DNA of 64,000 nucleotides, from assembly GCF_036881825.1 (NCBI RefSeq), contig NZ_JBAJMW010000002.1, positions 310,001 through 374,000 on the forward strand, written 5' to 3'. The position numbers and the translations under genes were made by a program. This stretch comes from Tersicoccus mangrovi (lineage in GTDB: Bacteria; Actinomycetota; Actinomycetes; Actinomycetales; Micrococcaceae). Below, piece by piece: positions 1 to 8,259 of this stretch; position 1 is the first letter of the stretch, and every line of letters begins with the position of its first letter. The notes beneath the pieces are model-generated. The model was not told the origin of the DNA, made no database searches, and saw only the letters and a list, made by a program, of their open reading frames with translations.

Positions 1-391
1 AGGCGTCGGCGCTGAGCCGCTCCCGGGCCACGTAGAGCGGAGCGAAGGCCGCGACGTGCCGCGCGGTGGCCGGCAGGTCGCGGGTCAGGGAGAACGCGGC
101 GGGCTCGATCAGGGTCAGCGAACGGACGAGCCCCGGCTCGCGCACCGCCGCGAGCAGGGCACTGACGGCGCCGCCGGAGTGCGCCACCACGTGGCCGCCG
201 CGGGCGGGCTCGAGGTGCTCGAGGATCGAGGCGGCGTCCGCCTCCGCGTCACCCCGGGCCGGTTCGCCGGAGGCCTCGTACCCGCGCCGGCGCAGGAAGA
301 GGCAGTCGTAGCGCCCGGCGAGCAGGCGTTGTTCGGGCCACGCCGCCGCACCGGCACGGCCGCTGCCGTGGACGAGAACCACTCGAGTCAT
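1..391 (-). CDS. Alpha/beta hydrolase, 3' part beyond the window edge
   Basis: The reverse strand is open from an ATG to the window edge, giving the first 130 residues of a protein with no stop. It begins MTRVVLVHGSGRAG, which is the first beta strand and the HG oxyanion motif of the alpha/beta hydrolase fold. About residue 83 is the sequence VAHSGGAVSALL, a nucleophile elbow in the A-H-S-G-G form, followed by a strand reading SLTLIEPAAF. The catalytic acid and histidine lie outside the window. A purine-rich AAGGTGG lies a few bases before the ATG. The substrate cannot be told; these are typical small cytoplasmic esterases or peptidases of broad range. It runs in the same direction as the Nudix gene upstream, with about 110 bases between them. 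Confidence 0.72.
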   Translation of the reverse strand, partial: MTRVVLVHGSGRAGAAAWPEQRLLAGRYDCLFLRRRGYEASGEPARGDAEADAASILEHLEPARGGHVVAHSGGAVSALLAAVREPGLVRSLTLIEPAAFSLTRDLPATARHVAAFAPLYVARERLSADA

Positions 392-504
392 GTTCACCAC
401 CTTGGCCGTCGCCGCCGACAGGACCGGCAGCGCGGTCGTCGTCGTCGGGTCGGCCGGATCGTCGGACGCGCGCCGCCGCGTGGCGGTGCGCATCGTTCCG
501 GGGC

Positions 505-1029
505 TCAGCCCCGGCCGTTGACCAGTTCGCGCGTGTCCCCGTCGGCGAGCGCGGACAGCCCGACGGCGATCCGGTTCGCCAGCCCCGGCATCGCCAGGGT
601 CCCGACCTCGGCGGAAGAGACGAAGCGGTAGCCGACCAGTTCCTCGGCCTGGACGGTCACCGCAACGTCCGCGTCGACGACGCCGCCGTCGTACAGGAAG
701 ATCGTCGCGTCGCCCCAGATGCCGTGCGACGTGCCGTGCTCGACGACGAGCAGCCGGCCGACGGGCAGCTCGAGGCCGACCTCCTCGGTGATCTCCCGGC
801 CGCAGCCGGTGCGGGGGTCCTCCCCCGCCTCGACCGTGCCGCCGGGCAGCTCCCAGCCCTGCTTGTAGTTCGGCTGCACCATGAGCACGCGGCCCTCGCG
901 GTCACGGATCAGGGCGCCGGCCGCGAGCCGCCGGCGCGGCAGCGTCGCGATGAACGCCGCGAGCTCGGGCTCGCTGAGGTAGGAGTCGATCACCGGCCGG
1001 TCGCGTCCTGGATCGCTCGCGGGGCTCAC
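505..1029 (-). CDS. Nudix hydrolase
   Basis: This 174-residue protein carries a complete Nudix box at residues 64-86 (G64, E70, R78-E79, E82-E83, G85), the signature of Mg-dependent hydrolases that cleave nucleoside diphosphates linked to another moiety. The Nudix family cleans up oxidised nucleotides or turns over nucleotide sugars and cofactors; the substrate is not predictable here. The stretch YKQGWELPGGTVEAGE just before and within the box is typical of the MutT/ADP-ribose pyrophosphatase-like group. The start is GTG and overlaps the ffh stop as GTGA, so translation is probably coupled to ffh. Length is normal for a single-domain Nudix enzyme. Confidence 0.88.
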   Translation of the reverse strand: MSPASDPGRDRPVIDSYLSEPELAAFIATLPRRRLAAGALIRDREGRVLMVQPNYKQGWELPGGTVEAGEDPRTGCGREITEEVGLELPVGRLLVVEHGTSHGIWGDATIFLYDGGVVDADVAVTVQAEELVGYRFVSSAEVGTLAMPGLANRIAVGLSALADGDTRELVNGRG

Positions 1030-2615
1030 TTGCCGAGGAACTTCTCGAACCCGGCGGGCAGGTTCAGGGCCGACGGATCGAAGTCCTCCGTGCCCGCGTC
1101 CTTGCCGAACGCGGCGCCCGTGTTGACCGGGGCGCTGCCCCGCTCGCGACGCGCCTGCGCGGCCGCGGCGTCCTGGGCGCGCTTGGCCGGGTTGCCGGAC
1201 CGCGAACTCTTGGCCGACTTGGCGTTCTTGCCCTTCTTGCGCGGCGAGTTGAAGCCGCCGGGGCCGGCCATGCCCGGCATGCCGGGCACCCCGCCGCCGC
1301 GGGCCATCTGCTTCATCATCTTCTGCGCCTGGGTGAACCGCTCCATCAGCTGGTTGACCTCGGAGACGGTGACGCCGGAACCGCGGGCGATGCGGGCGCG
1401 GCGCGAACCGTTGATGATCTTCGGGGCCACCCGCTCGTGCGGGGTCATCGACCGGACGATCGCCTCCACGCGGTCGATCTCCCGCTCGTCGAAGTTCTCG
1501 AGCTGCTCACGGATGCCGGCGGCGCCGGGCATCATCATGAGCATCTTCTTCATCGAGCCCATCTTGCGGATCTGCTGCATCTGGGCGAGGAAGTCCTCGA
1601 AGGTGAAGTCCTCCTGGTCGGCGAACTTCTTCGCCATCCGGTCGGCCTCGGCCTTGTCCCAGCTGCGCTCGGCCTGCTCGATGAGCGAGAGCACGTCGCC
1701 CATGTCGAGGATGCGGCCGGCCATCCGGTCGGGGTGGAACAGCTCGAAGTCGTCCAGGCCCTCACCGGTGGAGGCGAACATGACCGGCTGGCCGGTCACC
1801 GAGGCGACGGACAGGGCGGCACCACCGCGGGCGTCGCCGTCGAGCTTGGAGAGCACGACGCCGGTGAAGGCGACGCCCTCCTGGAAGGCGAGCGCGGTGT
1901 TGACTGCGTCCTGGCCGATCATGGCGTCGATGACGAACAGCACCTCGTCGGGTCTGGTCGCGGTGCGGATGTCGGCGGCCTGTTGCATCATCTCGGCGTC
2001 GACGCCGAGCCGGCCGGCCGTGTCGATGATGACGACGTCGTGCAGCTTGTTGCGGGCCTCGGTGACACCGTCGCGGGCCACCTGCACCGGGTTGCCCGTG
2101 GGCACGTCGGTCTCGCTCGTGGTGCCCGGGTGCGGCGCGTACACCTTGACGCCGGCGCGCTGGCCGACGATCTGCAGCTGGGTGACGGCGTTGGGGCGCT
2201 GCAGGTCCGCGGCGACGAGCAGCGGCTTGTGGCCCTGCGCGGCCAGCCACTTGCCGAGCTTGCCGGCCAGGGTGGTCTTACCGGCACCCTGCAGGCCCGC
2301 GAGCATGATGACCGTCGGGGGGTTCTTGGCGAAGCGGATGCGCCGGGTCGCCCCGCCGAGGATGTCCTTGAGCTCCTCGTTGACGATCTTGACGATCTGC
2401 TGCGCCGGGTTCAGCGCGGCGGCGACCTCCGCGCCGAGCGCGCGCTCCCGGATGCTCGCGGTGAACTCGCGGACCACGGGCACCGCGACGTCCGCGTCGA
2501 GCAGGGCGCGCCGGATCTCCCGCACGGTGGCGTCGACGTCGGCCTCGCTCAGCCGTCCCTTGCCGCGCAGGTTCTTGAAGGTGGCGGTGAGCCGATCAGA
2601 CAGTGAGTTGAACAC
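1026..2615 (-). CDS. ffh: Signal recognition particle GTPase Ffh
   Basis: Ffh is the protein part of the signal recognition particle; it binds signal peptides as they leave the ribosome and docks on FtsY at the membrane. The 529-residue product has an N-terminal four-helix N domain (VFNSLSDRLTATFKNLRGKG), the G1 loop GLQGAGKT at 108-115, and a C-terminal methionine-rich M domain (IRKMGSMKKMLMMMPG; VNQLMERFTQAQKMMKQM) that binds 4.5S RNA and signal peptides. The open frame extends upstream, but the GTG chosen starts exactly where the family starts. The last 80 residues are a lysine/serine-rich tail common in actinobacteria. Its receptor gene ftsY lies 3 kb away. Confidence 0.96.
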   Translation of the reverse strand: MFNSLSDRLTATFKNLRGKGRLSEADVDATVREIRRALLDADVAVPVVREFTASIRERALGAEVAAALNPAQQIVKIVNEELKDILGGATRRIRFAKNPPTVIMLAGLQGAGKTTLAGKLGKWLAAQGHKPLLVAADLQRPNAVTQLQIVGQRAGVKVYAPHPGTTSETDVPTGNPVQVARDGVTEARNKLHDVVIIDTAGRLGVDAEMMQQAADIRTATRPDEVLFVIDAMIGQDAVNTALAFQEGVAFTGVVLSKLDGDARGGAALSVASVTGQPVMFASTGEGLDDFELFHPDRMAGRILDMGDVLSLIEQAERSWDKAEADRMAKKFADQEDFTFEDFLAQMQQIRKMGSMKKMLMMMPGAAGIREQLENFDEREIDRVEAIVRSMTPHERVAPKIINGSRRARIARGSGVTVSEVNQLMERFTQAQKMMKQMARGGGVPGMPGMAGPGGFNSPRKKGKNAKSAKSSRSGNPAKRAQDAAAAQARRERGSAPVNTGAAFGKDAGTEDFDPSALNLPAGFEKFLGK

Positions 2616-3062
2616 GGTAGCTGCAGACTTCTCTCGTCGGTGGGGGGACACCGCGGGCCGGGCATCGCGGGCGTTCGTCGCCGGGCCGGCCGTGGCGTGC
2701 GACCAGTGACCCAGCTTAGCAAGGCACCTGTCCGGCCGGTCGTCGCCGCGACGCCGTGCACGCACCTCGTCCGTGCCGCTCGTGGCCGGTCTCGCTCGGT
2801 CCGCGCTTGGTCCGTGCTCCATCCGCGCTCCGTCCCGCTCGGTCCGTGCTTCTCGATGCGTGTTCGGTCGAGAACGACATCGTCGGTCGAGTTCTCGGCC
2901 GACGACGTCGTTCCGGACCGAACTGGCCCGAGCGCCGGACTCCGTTGCCCTCGCGTCACTTGTCCGATGGCGGTCCCGCCCCTAGGCTGCACGGACCGCC
3001 GCCCGTGAGTGTTTCCCGGCGGCTGCGCAGTCGAAGGCAGGACGTCGAAGCGAGGAGGAACG
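2616..3062. other. Intergenic region between ffh and the DUF6480-like gene
   Basis: No convincing gene is present. The stretch holds divergent promoters by position, two imperfect direct copies of a GCTCGGTCCG(C/T)GCTT motif (near 2793 and 2837) and a strong palindromic element described separately. In most actinobacteria glnD lies between glnK and ffh; here the interval between those genes holds only this stretch and one small gene. Confidence 0.6.
2862..2923. repeat. Palindromic intergenic element, copy A
   Basis: Arms GTTCGGTCGAGAACGAC and GTCGTTCCGGACCGAAC pair at 15 of 17 positions, with a second nested stem (CGTCGG/CCGACG) inside. The outer arm matches the arm of the two 81-bp palindromic repeats at about 60.1 and 61.2 kb, so this looks like a diverged member of one dispersed intergenic family. 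It lies in a gene-free gap and lacks a T-run, so it is not a classical terminator. Confidence 0.7.
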
Positions 3063-3347
3063 GTGAGCGAGAACCCCAGGACCGGCGACGAGCCGGTCGA
3101 ACCGATCGGGCCCGGCCCGATCACCGACACGGGCAGCGACGATCCCGCCGCCCGCGCCACCGCGCCCGACGCCGCTCCCCCGGGCCCGGACGCCGCGACC
3201 GAGGAGACCGCGCCGGCCGCGGGCGACCCGCACCCGGACCCCGAGCGGGACCAGGTGACCGGGCTCGAGCCCGGCGGCGGTGTGCCCCCGGGCGAGACGC
3301 CGCCCGCCGAGGACCAGATGAGCGGCGACCAGGGGCACAACGAGTAG
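3063..3347 (+). CDS. Small acidic proline-rich protein, DUF6480-like
   Basis: The 94-residue product is acidic, rich in proline, glycine and alanine, and without predicted membrane segments, so it is probably disordered. Its C-terminal stretch GLEPGGGVPPGETPPAEDQM resembles the conserved core of the actinobacterial DUF6480 family as I recall it; function is unknown. The GTG start is preceded by a strong GAGGAGGAA ribosome-binding site, and the reading frame upstream of it is unlike the family. The gene stands alone, divergent from ffh and convergent with glnK, with a hairpin terminator 50 bases downstream. Confidence 0.7.
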   Translation: MSENPRTGDEPVEPIGPGPITDTGSDDPAARATAPDAAPPGPDAATEETAPAAGDPHPDPERDQVTGLEPGGGVPPGETPPAEDQMSGDQGHNE

Positions 3348-3395
3348 AGCCAACCCGCTCACGGACGACACGCACGAACAGCACCGCCCGAACAG

Positions 3396-3437
3396 CAGCA
3401 CCGCCCGGCATCGTCATCGCGATACCGGGCGGTGCTG
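3396..3437. terminator. Bidirectional hairpin terminator
   Basis: An 18-bp stem (one G-T pair) with a six-base loop lies between the convergent DUF6480-like and glnK genes. The arms begin CAGCACCGCCCGG and end CCGGGCGGTGCTG. The plus side continues into TGTGTCTG, a weak U-tract. Confidence 0.8.
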
Positions 3438-3469
3438 TGTCTGATGTAGTGCGGTCTTCTCCGTCGCGG

Positions 3470-3808
3470 TCAGACCGCGGCGTCGCCCCGCTCGCCGGTC
3501 CGCACGCGGATCGACTCCTCGACCGGGGTGATCCACACCTTGCCGTCGCCGGCCCGGCCGGTGTTGGCGGTGGAGACCAGGACGTCGACGATGTCGGCGG
3601 CCGAGTGGTCGGGGACGAGGATCTCGAGCCGGGTCTTGCGCAGGAGGTCCACGGTGTACTCCGCCCCGCGGTACACCTCCGTGTGGCCGCGCTGCCGTCC
3701 GTAGCCGCTCGCGTGGGAGACGGTCAGGCCGCGGACGCCGTAGGACTCGAGAGCCGAGCGGATGTCGTCGACCTTCTCCGGCCGGATGATCGCGGTCACC
3801 AGTTTCAT
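3470..3808 (-). CDS. glnK: Nitrogen regulatory protein P-II (GlnK type)
   Basis: PII proteins are trimeric sensors of 2-oxoglutarate, ATP/ADP and, through covalent modification, glutamine. The 112-residue product has the canonical T-loop with Tyr51 (GHTEVYRGAEYTVD), the B-loop region TGRAGDGKVW near 83-92 and the C-terminal RTGERG. GlnK-type PII binds AmtB and blocks ammonium entry when nitrogen is plentiful. The ATG overlaps the amtB stop as ATGA, so the two are translationally coupled. Tyr51 is the residue modified by GlnD, but no glnD follows; the next feature is a terminator and a small unrelated gene. Confidence 0.96.
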   Translation of the reverse strand: MKLVTAIIRPEKVDDIRSALESYGVRGLTVSHASGYGRQRGHTEVYRGAEYTVDLLRKTRLEILVPDHSAADIVDVLVSTANTGRAGDGKVWITPVEESIRVRTGERGDAAV

Positions 3809-5145
3809 GCAGACACCTCTTCGATAGCGCCGTCCGGGGTCTGCACGAGGTGCCGCCCCGCCTGGAAGTTCCCACCCTCGTTGTAGGAGTAGGCCGTCTC
3901 GGCGTGCTGGGTCAGGTCCACGCCGGTGATCTCGTGCTCCTCGCTGATGCGGAAGCCCACGGTCTTGCGGATGAGCCAGGCGAGGACGAAGGCGACGACG
4001 AAGGAGTAGATCAGCACCGAGAAGGCGCCGATCGCCTGCAGGCCGAGCTGGGTCAGTCCGCCGCCGTAGAACAGACCGGTGGCCTTGGCGGGCGAGCCCG
4101 GGTCCGCGGCCAGGCCGATGAACAGGGTGCCGATGACACCACCGACGAGGTGCACGCCGACGACGTCGAGCGAGTCGTCGTAGCCCCACCGGTACTTCAG
4201 GCCGACGGCCAGGGCGCAGGCGATACCGGCGATGACCCCGAGCACGATCGACCACATCGGGGTGATGGAGCTGCACGCCGGGGTGATGGCGACCAGGCCG
4301 GCCACCGCGCCCGAGGCAGCACCGAGGGAGGTCGCGTGGCCGTCGCGGATCCGCTCGACCAGGAGCCAGCCGAGGATCGCGGCGCACGGGGCGACGAGGG
4401 TGTTGATCCACGCGTAGCCGGCGGTCGCGCTGGCGCCCAGGGCGGAACCGGCGTTGAAGCCGAACCAGCCGAACCACAGCAGCCCCGCACCGAGCATCAC
4501 GAGCGGCAGGTTGTGCGGGCGGTGGCTCGAGTCCTTGCCGAAGCCCTTGCGCTTTCCGAGGACGAGGGCCAGCGCGAGAGCGGCCGCACCGGCGTTGATG
4601 TGCACGGCGGTACCGCCGGCGAAGTCGACCACGCCGAGGCCCTGGCCGATCCAGCCGCCGATCTTGGTGTCGCCGTTGGTGTTGAAGTCGAATACCCAGT
4701 GCGCGACCGGGAAGTAGACCAGCACGGCCCAGATACCGGCGAACAGCATCCACGCGCCGAACTTGGCACGGTCGGCGATCGCCCCGGAGATCAGGGCGAC
4801 GGTGATGATCGCGAACACGGCCTGGAAGCCGACGAACACGATCTCCGGGATGCTGCCGGCCATCGGGGCGCCGTCCCCGGTGTCGAGCACACCCTGCAGG
4901 CCGAACTTCTCGAACGGGTTGCCCACCAGACCACCCCCGACGTCCGTGCCGAAGGACATCGAGTACCCGACGAGCACCCAGAGCACGCCCACCAGGGCGA
5001 GCGCTCCGAAGCTCATCATCATCATGTTCAGCACGCCCTTGGCGCGGGTCATGCCGCCGTAGAAGAACGCCAGACCCGGCGTCATCAACAGGACCAGTGC
5101 GGCCGAGACCAACACCCAGGCGGTTGCGCCAGTGTCCATGCCCAT
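3805..5145 (-). CDS. amtB: Ammonium transporter AmtB
   Basis: This 446-residue integral membrane protein belongs to the Amt/Rh family, which forms trimeric ammonium/ammonia channels. It opens with MGMDTGATAWVLVSAALVLLM and contains hallmark stretches such as MTPGLAFFYGGMTRAK, FAGGTAVHINAGAAALA and GVHLVGGVIGTLFIGL, with the histidines of the twin-His pore in the latter two. Eleven membrane segments are expected. It is first in a two-gene unit with glnK. A GlnR-like box about 180 bases upstream suggests control by nitrogen status. An alternative start two codons downstream is possible. Confidence 0.96.
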   Translation of the reverse strand: MGMDTGATAWVLVSAALVLLMTPGLAFFYGGMTRAKGVLNMMMMSFGALALVGVLWVLVGYSMSFGTDVGGGLVGNPFEKFGLQGVLDTGDGAPMAGSIPEIVFVGFQAVFAIITVALISGAIADRAKFGAWMLFAGIWAVLVYFPVAHWVFDFNTNGDTKIGGWIGQGLGVVDFAGGTAVHINAGAAALALALVLGKRKGFGKDSSHRPHNLPLVMLGAGLLWFGWFGFNAGSALGASATAGYAWINTLVAPCAAILGWLLVERIRDGHATSLGAASGAVAGLVAITPACSSITPMWSIVLGVIAGIACALAVGLKYRWGYDDSLDVVGVHLVGGVIGTLFIGLAADPGSPAKATGLFYGGGLTQLGLQAIGAFSVLIYSFVVAFVLAWLIRKTVGFRISEEHEITGVDLTQHAETAYSYNEGGNFQAGRHLVQTPDGAIEEVSA

Positions 5146-5323
5146 ACCCTTCCTCGAAGAGGTCGATTCATCGAATGCGACGGACCGTCCGGCCGCGGTG
5201 ATGCGGCGGGACGGCTCCGTGCCCCGATCACGAGCATGGTGGGCGCGTGTTTCACGACCCGGCCGGGCGCATTGCCGGAGCGTTACAGATGGACCCCGAG
5301 GGTAAAAGCGCCGTCACCGGCGT

Positions 5324-5339
5324 GTTTCGGTTTCGTGAA
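5324..5339 (-). promoter_or_regulatory. Candidate GlnR-type nitrogen box upstream of amtB
   Basis: GTTTC, six bases, GTGAA on the plus strand matches the reverse orientation of the actinobacterial GlnR consensus (GTnAC-n6-GAAAC) except at one position. It sits in the long amtB leader region. Inference from sequence and position only. Confidence 0.4.
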
Positions 5340-5383
5340 CGGACCCGTCAGGGCGCGGGTCGCGGTATCGATCCCCCACACGA

Positions 5384-5455
5384 CGCCAGCTCGTCATTCG
5401 ACGTCCGATCCGGCCGGAATCGGCCGCGTTTCGATCATCGATTGACGAGCTGGCG
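5384..5455. repeat. Nested inverted repeat after ftsY / before amtB
   Basis: Perfect 13-base arms (CGCCAGCTCGTCA / TGACGAGCTGGCG) enclose 46 bases that themselves contain an imperfect inner palindrome around CCGGCCGG. It starts 20 bases after the ftsY stop, so a terminator of ftsY is the simplest reading, although no U-tract follows. The rest of this 329-base gap holds the amtB promoter region; no gene is seen. Confidence 0.6.
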
Positions 5456-5474
5456 GAAAGGAAAGAACGGCGGG

Positions 5475-6641
5475 TCAGTCGATGATCGCGTCGACGAAGT
5501 CCTCGGCGTCGAACGGCGCGAGGTCGTCGGGGCCCTCACCCAGGCCGACGAGCTTGACCGGCACGCCGAGGGCCCGCTGGATGGCGACGACGATGCCGCC
5601 CTTGGCCGTGCCGTCCAGCTTGGTCAGCACGATGCCCGTGATGTTGACGACCTGGGCGAAGACCGCCGCCTGGGTCATGCCGTTCTGCCCGGTCGTCGCG
5701 TCGAGCACGAGCAGCACCTCGTCCACGGCGGCCTGCTTCTCGATGGTGCGTTTGACCTTGCCGAGCTCGTCCATCAGGCCGGCCTTGTTCTGCAGGCGGC
5801 CGGCGGTGTCGATCATGACGACGTCGGCCTCGACCTCGATGCCGGCCCGGACGGCGTCGTACGCGACCGACGCGGGGTCAGCGCCCTCGACGTCGCTGCG
5901 CACGGTCGGCACACCCACCCGCTGGCCCCACGTAGCCAGCTGCTCGGCGGCAGCGGCGCGGAAGGTGTCGGCGGCGCCGAGGAGCACGTCCTTGTCCTCG
6001 GCGACCAGCACCCGGGCCAGCTTGCCGACCGTCGTCGTCTTGCCGGTCCCGTTGACCCCGACGACGAGGACGATGGCGGGGCGGCCGTCGTGCCGCGTGG
6101 TCTTCAGCGTGCGGTCCATGGTCGGGTCGACCAGGCGGAGCAGTTCCTCGCGCAGCATCGCCTTCACGCGTTCGGGGTCGCGCGTGCCCTCGATCCGCAC
6201 CCGCTCGCGCAGGGCGTCGACCAGTTGCATCGACGGTTCGGTGCCGAGGTCGGCGAGCAGGAGCGTCTCCTCGATCTCCTCCCACACACCCTCGTCGATG
6301 GTCTCCCGCGACAGCAGGGCGAGCAGGCCGCGGCCGAGCGTCGAGTTGGACCGGGACAACCGGTCCCGCAGCCGCACGAGGCGGCCACCGACGGCGGCGG
6401 GTCGCTCAATCTCCGGGGCGGGCGGTGCCGTGGCGTCCGGTTCGGCGAGGTCGGGCCGGTCGAGGGTGCCGACGCCGCCGGGCGCCGGATCGTTGGCGTC
6501 GCGGGTCGACGTGTACGGGCCACGCACGCCACCGCGGGGGCGCCGGGTGTTGCGGACCAGGGCGATCAGCACTCCGCCGACGACGGCGACCGCGGCCACC
6601 ACGAAGACGATGATCATGACGGGGTCGAGTGCACCATTCAC
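5475..6641 (-). CDS. ftsY: Signal recognition particle receptor FtsY
   Basis: FtsY is the membrane receptor for the SRP-ribosome complex. The 388-residue product begins with a membrane segment at 8-29 (MIIVFVVAAVAVVGGVLIAL), followed by a short disordered linker and the NG GTPase domain, with the G1 loop GVNGTGKT at 195-202, DTAGR in VVMIDTAGRLQ and TKLDGTAKGG. An N-terminal membrane anchor is usual in actinobacterial FtsY, unlike the acidic A domain of E. coli. It is divergent from the MFS gene and upstream of amtB on the same strand. Confidence 0.96.
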   Translation of the reverse strand: MNGALDPVMIIVFVVAAVAVVGGVLIALVRNTRRPRGGVRGPYTSTRDANDPAPGGVGTLDRPDLAEPDATAPPAPEIERPAAVGGRLVRLRDRLSRSNSTLGRGLLALLSRETIDEGVWEEIEETLLLADLGTEPSMQLVDALRERVRIEGTRDPERVKAMLREELLRLVDPTMDRTLKTTRHDGRPAIVLVVGVNGTGKTTTVGKLARVLVAEDKDVLLGAADTFRAAAAEQLATWGQRVGVPTVRSDVEGADPASVAYDAVRAGIEVEADVVMIDTAGRLQNKAGLMDELGKVKRTIEKQAAVDEVLLVLDATTGQNGMTQAAVFAQVVNITGIVLTKLDGTAKGGIVVAIQRALGVPVKLVGLGEGPDDLAPFDAEDFVDAIID

Positions 6642-6777
6642 GAAGCCAGCTTCTCATGGTCGGCGGCGCTGTTTCCTGCCCGGCGACGGGCTCCGATGGC
6701 GCATCGATCGAAGGACAGTGGGCCAGCGGCCGCCGACCGGCGTGGAGCCTGCCGCCTCGTGGGAGACTCGACCTGAC

Positions 6778-8235
6778 ATGTCGACTCCCCCGCCCCACCG
6801 CACGCCCGACCCGGCGCACCCGTCCACCACCTCCTCCGCCGACTCCCCGGACTTCCCGGCCGCCCCGACGCGCGACGCCGGCGTCGACGCCCGGGCCGAG
6901 GCCACTGCGGACACCGAGCCGTCACCCGCGACGCCGCCGCGATCGCCCCGGGGCGCGCTCACCCTCTGGTGGCGACGTCGGCGCGATTCCGCCGGCCGGA
7001 GTTCGACGTCCCACGGGCGGCGGCCACGAGCGCCGCGGACGCCCATCCCTCCGGCGATCCTCGTGCTCATCGCGGCGGCCTTCGTCATCGCGCTCGGTTT
7101 CGGCCTCGTCGCCCCGGTGCTGCCGCAGCTGGCCCGCTCCTTCGACGTCGGCACCACGGCGGCGGCCGCCATCGTCAGCGTCTTCGCCCTGGCGCGGCTG
7201 GTCTTCGCGCCCGCGGGCGGCCGGCTGGTCGAGCGGCTCGGCGAGCGCCCGGTGTACGTGGCCGGCCTGACGATCGTCGGGCTGTCGTCGCTGACCTGCG
7301 CTTTTGCCACCGACTACACCCAGCTCCTGCTGTTCCGGGGCCTCGGCGGCCTCGGGTCGACCATGTTCACGGTCTCCGCCCTCGGGCTCGTCGTCCGGCT
7401 GGCTCCGCCCGGGGCCCGGGGACGCATCTCGAGCTACTACGCCGGCTCGTTCCTGCTCGGCAACATCGCCGGCCCCGTGGTCGGCGGCGTGCTCGGCGGG
7501 CTGGGGCTGCGGGTGCCGTTCCTCGTCTACGGCGTGCTGCTGATCCTCACCGCGGCCTTCGTGTTCGTGCGGTTGCGCGCGGCGACCGGCAGCACGGTGG
7601 CGACCGGCGCGACGGGTACTCCTCCCGTGCTGGCCCTCCGGGCGGCCTTCGGCGACAGCGCCTACCGGGCGGCGATCGGCTCCAGCTTTGCCAACGGGTG
7701 GGGCGTGTTCGGGGTCCGCGTGGCGCTCGTGCCACTGTTCGCCACGGCGGCCCTCGGCGCGGGCCCGGCGCTTGCCGGCGCCGCCCTGGCGATCTTCGCC
7801 GTCGGCAACGCCCTCGCACTGCCCCTCGCCGGCCGCCTCACGGACGCCTACGGCCGCCGGCCGCTGGTCCTCGGCGGACTGGCCACCACGAGCATCGCGA
7901 CGATGGTGCTCGGGCTCGTGCCGAACGTTGCCGTCTTCATCGTGGCCTCGATCGCCGCCGGTCTCGGGGCGGGGCTGCTCGGGCCGGCGCAGCAGGCGGC
8001 CGTGGCCGACGTCATCGGGCCCGAGCGCGGCGCGGGCCGGGTGCTCGCCGTGTTCCAGATGGCGTCCGACACAGGCACGATCATCGGTCCGCTGCTGGCC
8101 GGCCTCATGGTGGACACCCTCTCCTACGGCTGGGCGTTCGCCGTCACCGGCGCCGTCTGCCTCGTGGCGATGGTGCCGTGGCTGCTCGCGCGGGAGACCC
8201 TGCCGGCGACGACGAAGGACCCCGCGACGTCCTGA
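6778..8235 (+). CDS. MFS transporter with disordered N-terminal extension
   Basis: The protein (485 residues) has twelve-segment major facilitator topology starting at about residue 92 (PAILVLIAAAFVIALGFGLVAPVLPQ), with the motif-A-like stretch GRLVERLGERPVYVAG between segments 2 and 3 and GRLTDAYGRRPLVLGG between halves. It resembles DHA1-type drug efflux pumps; the substrate is unknown. The first 90 residues are serine, proline and arginine rich and would be cytoplasmic; they may be genuine or the start may lie further downstream. A GGGAG lies 12 bases before the chosen ATG. It is divergent from ftsY and convergent with smc. Confidence 0.85.
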   Translation: MSTPPPHRTPDPAHPSTTSSADSPDFPAAPTRDAGVDARAEATADTEPSPATPPRSPRGALTLWWRRRRDSAGRSSTSHGRRPRAPRTPIPPAILVLIAAAFVIALGFGLVAPVLPQLARSFDVGTTAAAAIVSVFALARLVFAPAGGRLVERLGERPVYVAGLTIVGLSSLTCAFATDYTQLLLFRGLGGLGSTMFTVSALGLVVRLAPPGARGRISSYYAGSFLLGNIAGPVVGGVLGGLGLRVPFLVYGVLLILTAAFVFVRLRAATGSTVATGATGTPPVLALRAAFGDSAYRAAIGSSFANGWGVFGVRVALVPLFATAALGAGPALAGAALAIFAVGNALALPLAGRLTDAYGRRPLVLGGLATTSIATMVLGLVPNVAVFIVASIAAGLGAGLLGPAQQAAVADVIGPERGAGRVLAVFQMASDTGTIIGPLLAGLMVDTLSYGWAFAVTGAVCLVAMVPWLLARETLPATTKDPATS

Positions 8236-8259
8236 GGGACGAGATCTCCTCCTGCGGGA

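Noticed and set aside
392..504. Possible small gene between the edge hydrolase and the Nudix gene
   Set aside because: No frame with a plausible start, ribosome-binding site and composition was found.
724..2709. Long plus-strand open frame opposite ffh
   Set aside because: It mirrors ffh codons in a high-GC genome and has no recognisable domains; ffh on the other strand is certain. The same applies to other long antisense frames, for example opposite smc, recG and the oleBC gene.
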